From Glossina fuscipes (Eukaryota; Arthropoda; Insecta; Diptera; Glossinidae), in the NCBI RefSeq assembly GCF_014805625.2, contig NW_023998453.1, forward strand, positions 1,136,921-1,200,920: a stretch of DNA of 64,000 nt. Direction: 5' to 3'. The position numbers and the translations under genes are program-made. Every line of letters begins with the position of its first letter. Positions within the stretch are counted from its first letter, which is position 1. Positions 58,880 through 64,000 of the stretch are shown one piece after another. The notes beneath the pieces are model-generated. The model was not told the DNA's origin. It saw nothing but the letters and a program-made list of their open reading frames with translations, and did no database searches.

Positions 58880-59010
58880 ATGGCTGCCAAAACAAGACAA
58901 CTGTCCGCCTCGTTTTATATCCATTTCAAGCGACATTTAATGAATAGAAATATTCGATGCGAAACCTTCATCAAGCTACTTCGTAAGACTGATTGAAAAA
59001 AATGTGCTTA
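58880..59010 (-). repeat. Dispersed repeat family 2 fragment
   Basis: AACTGTCCGCCTCGTTTTAT and ACCTTCATCAAGCTACTTCG are complements of the family's GGCGGACAG and TTCATCAA blocks. The 81-codon frame at 58645-58890 starts in this repeat and is therefore not a gene. Confidence 0.4.
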
Positions 59011-62000
59011 TAACTTTAAATCTTTGCCTAAAATATCAGGCGTCGACACGAATTCTTCAAAATTCTTTAAAGGGGGAAATAACATATTATACTATGATAC
59101 TACCTGTAAGTGAGTATGTAATCTTTAGGTGAAAGTTGTATTAAATAGGCCGCTGAGTATTATTCTAAAGGGATGTTGGCGCCATACCTTTGGTTTTAAG
59201 TTTACAAAGCAAACTGTAAGCAAATACAGTTCTTGTATACTCTCTATGATCCAATAATAAATTCTGCTGCTTAAGCTGCAGATTGTTATTGATGAATGTA
59301 TTTACCAGTGCTTTAATTGGATGATCCCTTAGTATGATTGAGTTTTACGTACACATATATACACAAGCAAGCGCAAGGATTACCCAATTTTTGATTCTAA
59401 AAGGATTAACTCCCACCTAGAAGCAAATTTCTTTTCTACTACATTTTTATTTTTTAAAAAGGATGTCATAAAATTTACGTAAAAATGTGAATAAAAAGAA
59501 AACAGAATTGAACCATTAAGTTAACCCCGATCTTTATTAAAGTTTAAAAAAAGAAATTCGGACTCACACTGAAGCTGTGTTACTCAACTCAGTAAATCAT
59601 CTATTTTCGATTCGCTTACTCGCGGAAGAAGAAGCAGAAAATAGCATTTTTCACAATAACTTTTTTTAATTGAATCATAATGTATAGGGGATAGGGTGAC
59701 GTTTGGTGCAGCACATAGGGCAAATGGCCTCAATGGCTTTACTAGCACATACGCACTATTCTATTCTATAATCTTCTATGATAATTTTACATAAATATTG
59801 CTGAATTCCGTCGGTGCAGGATTGAATATCCTCTATCAATGCAGGCGTGGTTGCGGGCCTGTTGGCATAGAGCTTGACTTTAAACAATTTCATAGAACTC
59901 GAGCTTAATCTCAAAGTGCAGCAGTGGTTTCTATTATTAAATGATAATCAACGGAAGAGAGGGAAAGTGACGGAGGAATGAAAACGAAAGAGAAAAAGGG
60001 AACAAACGTTGAAAGTGTATAACCTTGCCCCAGAATTATGATAGGTTGTGAAAATGATAAAAATGTCGCAAAAAAAGAAAAAAAAATGTTAAAAAATTAT
60101 TCCTGAATTTTCACAAAGTCACGAAAAATTTAAGCAGAAAGTTTAGTCTTAACACTAACTAATTAAATTTTGGAAACGAGACGTAAGATCTACACCCCAC
60201 AACAAAAGAATTGGAATAATGGTGCAAGTAATTCAACAATACGAATTAAAGCTCGAATAGGAAGAAATCGCATCATATTAACAATGGAACCAACTCCGCT
60301 CTATGCTACAGAAAGAAAGCAAATTTTTATAAGATTAAGAAATAGTTGAGTCTGATACCAGATGTCTACATAAATTATAATCTAAGAAAAAATCGTGAGC
60401 GGTTTTTTTATGGAAAAAAGTAGAACTTTTGGATAATCGTCTTGCACAACAGATTCCTTATCGGGATTTAACGTCCGCATCTGGCATGAAGCCTTAAATT
60501 TCCTTTGTAGGGTTGCCTACAACCATCGGCAATTAGTATAGTTCAATTAGGGACCCCTCAGAGAGTAAGAAGGGGGCCTTGCTTGGTAGAGGTACCGAAT
60601 TGGCTCACACCATTTTCTCGCTCACTGAATTGGGTCGGGACCTATCTAAACACCTTTGGTGTTTAATTACATGGTCTAGGGGGCCAATTCCAACCGCCAA
60701 AACGATGCTCGATTTTTACTAACCTTAAACTGTCAGCTGTCAAACTGTTTTTTTTTTGTTCTTTTCGAAGAAGGGAAAAAGGGGGTTGAAACCTTTTATC
60801 GCACACATGGCGGCAAATTGAAATGTTGCGTTGAGACACCCTATACATTAATGTAGGATGACTGTTAGCTTAGATGTTATGTTCCGTTACTTCGAAATTT
60901 TTTCATTTCTCTTATTTATTGTATATTTCCGTTAATACACCATCGTACGCAAACAAGTAGATACAATACATGCATACATAGCACATACTGAACAAATATA
61001 TTGATTGTGAAAACTTTGAAACTTTTGACTTAATGTCTGTCTATTTTGTCGAACTTTCGATGTCAACTTAAATTAGTTTTCTAATCAATCACTCGGTTTA
61101 TTTATGTACTAAAATTCAATGGGCATTATTGGCTTGTCTGATATCTCTTTGTTTATGTTTTCTATACGTATTTCTCTCGTATCTACTATCTATTCAGTTT
61201 TATTAAACGTAAATTTGTTATGTACATAAATTTATTCACATCATAAAAACATACCATTTACTCTTCTTTGAATTAAATATGTTTGTGGCTTTTATTGGTA
61301 CCAAGGAGACTTGCTGACTGTTTATTGTGCTTTAGTTTTGATATGTGGACAATTGTTTTTGTGTTTATTCATGTGGATGCCGCAATTTCTCTTAGAATAT
61401 ATATGTATATATATATATATGGTAATGAAGTGAACTTACCTAACCATACAAACAAAAAATGTCTCTAACCACACACACAAAAAAAAACATCTCTTTGTCA
61501 AAATACAGTTTTACTAAAGTTTTGCTTATATTTATTAAATTTTTCGTAAATACTTGTTTAAAAAAATTTCATTTTCATTATATTTTTTGAAAATATATTA
61601 CTATTTACAATTTTCTTAACAAGCAATGCTTCCTTGGGAACAGGTCACCTTTTGCTATCGTCTTAAACGATTCCTTAAATATTTAAGAAATATATCTAAA
61701 AAGTTATATCGCGAATATATTTTTTTCTGACACCAATCGCCACATAAAACTATGCAGGACTGCAAGTGTTCCGGAATTTTTTACGTCGTCTTCCACGTTG
61801 CTACGTTTTTCGAGCTGTTCGTATACCTAAGATATTCAATTCTGAAATCGTAGACTTAAAAATTTAACTTTCTCTAGTCAGAAGCATAGGGTTTTCTGTA
61901 GATTTAATCGAAAAATTTTGCACTGATAAAAATAAAATATGCTTATGAGTGAACTGCTAAGATTTAGAAAAACAGATCAGAATTAACAAATAAGAAAATT

Positions 62001-62074
62001 ATATTCGGTCGTGACTGAATCTTTTGCATCCATTTCCGTTATTGTAGAAAAGGCAAGAAAAGCAAAAGACTTCA
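59011..62074. other. Gene-poor stretch with possible MITE
   Basis: A repeat-like segment at about 60655-60850 has TGTCAGCTGTCAAACTG inside and ends TTGAGACACCCTATA, which resembles mariner-type terminal repeats. No matching left end found. The rest is AT-rich without exons. Confidence 0.35.
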
Positions 62075-62700
62075 ATTTTCACGCTCTATAATATGGTGAG
62101 GGCGTAGCAGATTTTTTCTATTTTCAAAATAAAATCTTTTGTCGCATAGACATGCGGGAGTTGCAGGTGGGTCCTTTGAAAAAGTTAGGTCACGTCCAAA
62201 TTGTTTGCAAGTTTGTAGAGTGTATATTAATTTTCGGTAACGGGACAATGTTTATCAAAAATACTAGACAGTTGCGCAGGCAGACAGTTGGACAAACGGA
62301 CATTTTTATGGCCACCTTAAATTTAAGAGTGCCAAGGAATTTTTATACTTTATGGGGTTTTGGAAATCTTTTTTATGCGCGTTATACAGAATATGTTTGT
62401 ACATTTATTTGCTACAGTTTGAGTAACGATTTTTTATTCTTTTGAAAAACAAAGGCGTTCTCAGTTTACGTGGCACTGTGAACGTGTCCTTCGACCGATT
62501 TACTTAATTTTTAACATCAACCTGCGTGCAAGAATTTAGAATGTGCCTGCTAAATTTGAAGTCGACAGCTTCGTTTACAACCGACATTGCACAGACGGAG
62601 AGACGGACCTCTTTAATTTGATTTAAAATTTGATACTGATCAAGAATATATACACTTTGTGGGGTCTCTGACGTTCCATCTGGACGTTGCAAACATTTTC
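62075..62700 (+). repeat. Dispersed GAC-repeat family 1, two-subunit copy
   Basis: Same order as the copy at 10994: TAATATGGTGAGGGCGTAGC, GGCAGACAGTTGGACAAACG, TTTATACTTTATGGGGTTTT, then subunit 2 with GACGGAGAGACGGACC and GATACTGATCAAGAATATAT. The inverted ends are not clear here. Confidence 0.5.
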
Positions 62701-62760
62701 CAAGTTTTCAGCAAACGATTAGCCGTTTTTCAATCAACTGCTTACGCAGTAATCGGGTTA

Positions 62761-62968
62761 TCCGTGTGAATTGCCGAGTAGGTAAGAATCGCGGTTTGCA
62801 AAACTAGTTATGTTGAGTGCCTAGCCGTGAGAGGCATGACACTTACCGATTGCGTGCAACACCTAACAAGGTGCGGCCACTACTTCTCCCCACATATTTC
62901 TCTTTCCTCACTTCGTTCTGGCCTTTACCATGCTAAACGAATAAGGAGGATATCCCCTACGGGGTTAG
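62761..62968 (+). repeat. SINE-like family A, diverged copy
   Basis: TTGCCGAGTAGGTAAGAATC is the A-box end. The B-box part is altered, and the body ends GCTAAACGAATAAGGAGGAT. It lies 60 bases after a GAC-type dispersed repeat. Confidence 0.65.
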
Positions 62969-64000
62969 TCATATCAAACTAAAAAAAATTTCTTCGTATT
63001 CACGTAAGTCCGATCGCCTATTATTAGACTAGCAAGGGCTTCAGTTGAATGCTTATAATTCTAATATTTAAGCATGATTTTATTTTTCATTTTTTTTGAC
63101 GTAGAAAAATGTTGCAATTTTATAGAGCGTTATAAAATGCATTATCTTCGTTCCAATTACCTTTTGTTTGGGTTTAACAAATCACTTAAGCAAAAGAAAC
63201 TCATTTAAAAAAAAAAAAAAAAATTCCTTACACGTTTATTCCTTCTATGCTAATTCAAACGTATGGTAAAACGCTTAATTAACTTCTTGTTTTTTGTGGA
63301 GATTGCATTCCATTTCATGTTGAACGTTAGCTGATCGTATTTACAGTTAGTCTCATTAATATTGTAAGTAAACGCTTGTTAAACCTATTTGAACTAAGGC
63401 AAATATAAAAATTTATTTTGCTCTTTTGTAGGATGATTATTTTTTCTTCGGAGAGTCAGTCAGGTAAGCTTAGATAAGAATGACAATGAAAAAGTAGTTT
63501 ATTCAAGTGTTTTTTTCTTCGTCTTTCGGGTAACTTGTGGACACGAGCACAGTCTTGTGGACATGGACATTGATCGACTTATTTTTTTCACATCTTCTTA
63601 CGAAGCGAAGTGCAGTAAATGCTTGACCCACTAGTCTGAACCGCTCGCTATCGGAATGAGCCAAGTTTGTTCAGTAAGCCGTATAAGCATATAGCCCCCA
63701 GCTGAGCAACTCCAATGTGTCGCGAATTGGTCACCCATATGCTAGAAAGCATTGTCATGAAAACAACGGCGTATTGTGCCCTGTTTTTGAATAGCGATGA
63801 AAGCTTTAACCTTTTCGTCAGGCCTTAAAAGCGATTAGTAGAGCATTCACTTAGCAGAACATCCTCTTACTGTAAAAGTGTTCCAATGCAGTCATGATGA
63901 GAACCTTGCGCACAAAATCCCCATAATGAACTCCTTTTCATCCGCACTCATTTTCTTTCTTTCAAGTTGTTGGAGCAAAAGCAAAAATTTCTGCCCACGA
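62969..64000. other. No gene recognised
   Basis: Right edge of the window. Poly-A at 63208-63223; a GC-richer part after 63540 has no open frame with a domain. Confidence 0.45.

Noticed and set aside
58645..58890. 81-codon minus-strand frame
   Set aside because: Its 5' end lies in a dispersed repeat and the rest has no recognised motif.
1..64000. CRISPR arrays, operons, phage or plasmid modules
   Set aside because: The sequence is an insect nuclear region with introns; tandem repeats are microsatellites, and no regular spaced repeats or prokaryotic gene strings occur.

Overview
The window is eukaryotic: about two-thirds AT, rich in homopolymer runs and microsatellites, with introns, GT-AG splice sites, tRNA-derived SINE-like repeats and decayed mariner elements. 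The one gene I can name reads as the fly octopamine receptor Oamb. Its residue-level similarity to Drosophila Oamb, together with the AT-rich background and repeat types, points to a brachyceran fly. A tsetse or other calyptrate is my guess, not proven. The sequence is a draft assembly with two N gaps (19934-19943 and 40944-41343).

Oamb occupies the minus strand from 25709 down to 6124, in four coding exons: 25417-25668, 25012-25248, 19597-20442 and 6124-7142. All seven transmembrane helices and the aminergic GPCR landmarks are present (Asp in TM3, DRY, CWLPFF in TM6, NPVIY in TM7). All three internal introns have good donors and acceptors. The protein would be about 783 residues. The excess over my memory of the Drosophila protein lies mainly in a low-complexity second extracellular loop, which also contains the 10-N gap. 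The printed gap length breaks the frame. A 12-codon uORF ends five bases before the start codon, and a candidate non-coding 5' exon lies about 24 kb upstream at 49736-50213.

The 3' side (1-5640) and the large introns hold no other gene I can support. They are filled with old repeats. There are two SINE-like families sharing a tRNA-like head. Five Tc1/mariner fragments are all on the minus strand. There is one DUF7869-type element remnant (26560-27155, plus strand) and one non-LTR retrotransposon fragment (57790-58010, minus). Two dispersed families carry GACGGACGGAC-type motifs; one copy ends in inverted repeats. GA and TA microsatellites are common.

The least explained features are a diverged 1.1-kb direct duplication at 42775-45425, in which both copies keep a promoter-like core and a plus-strand splice donor, and a GC-rich island at 8986-9620. 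I found no CRISPR, operon or other prokaryotic system. No wholly new system can be demonstrated from the sequence alone.
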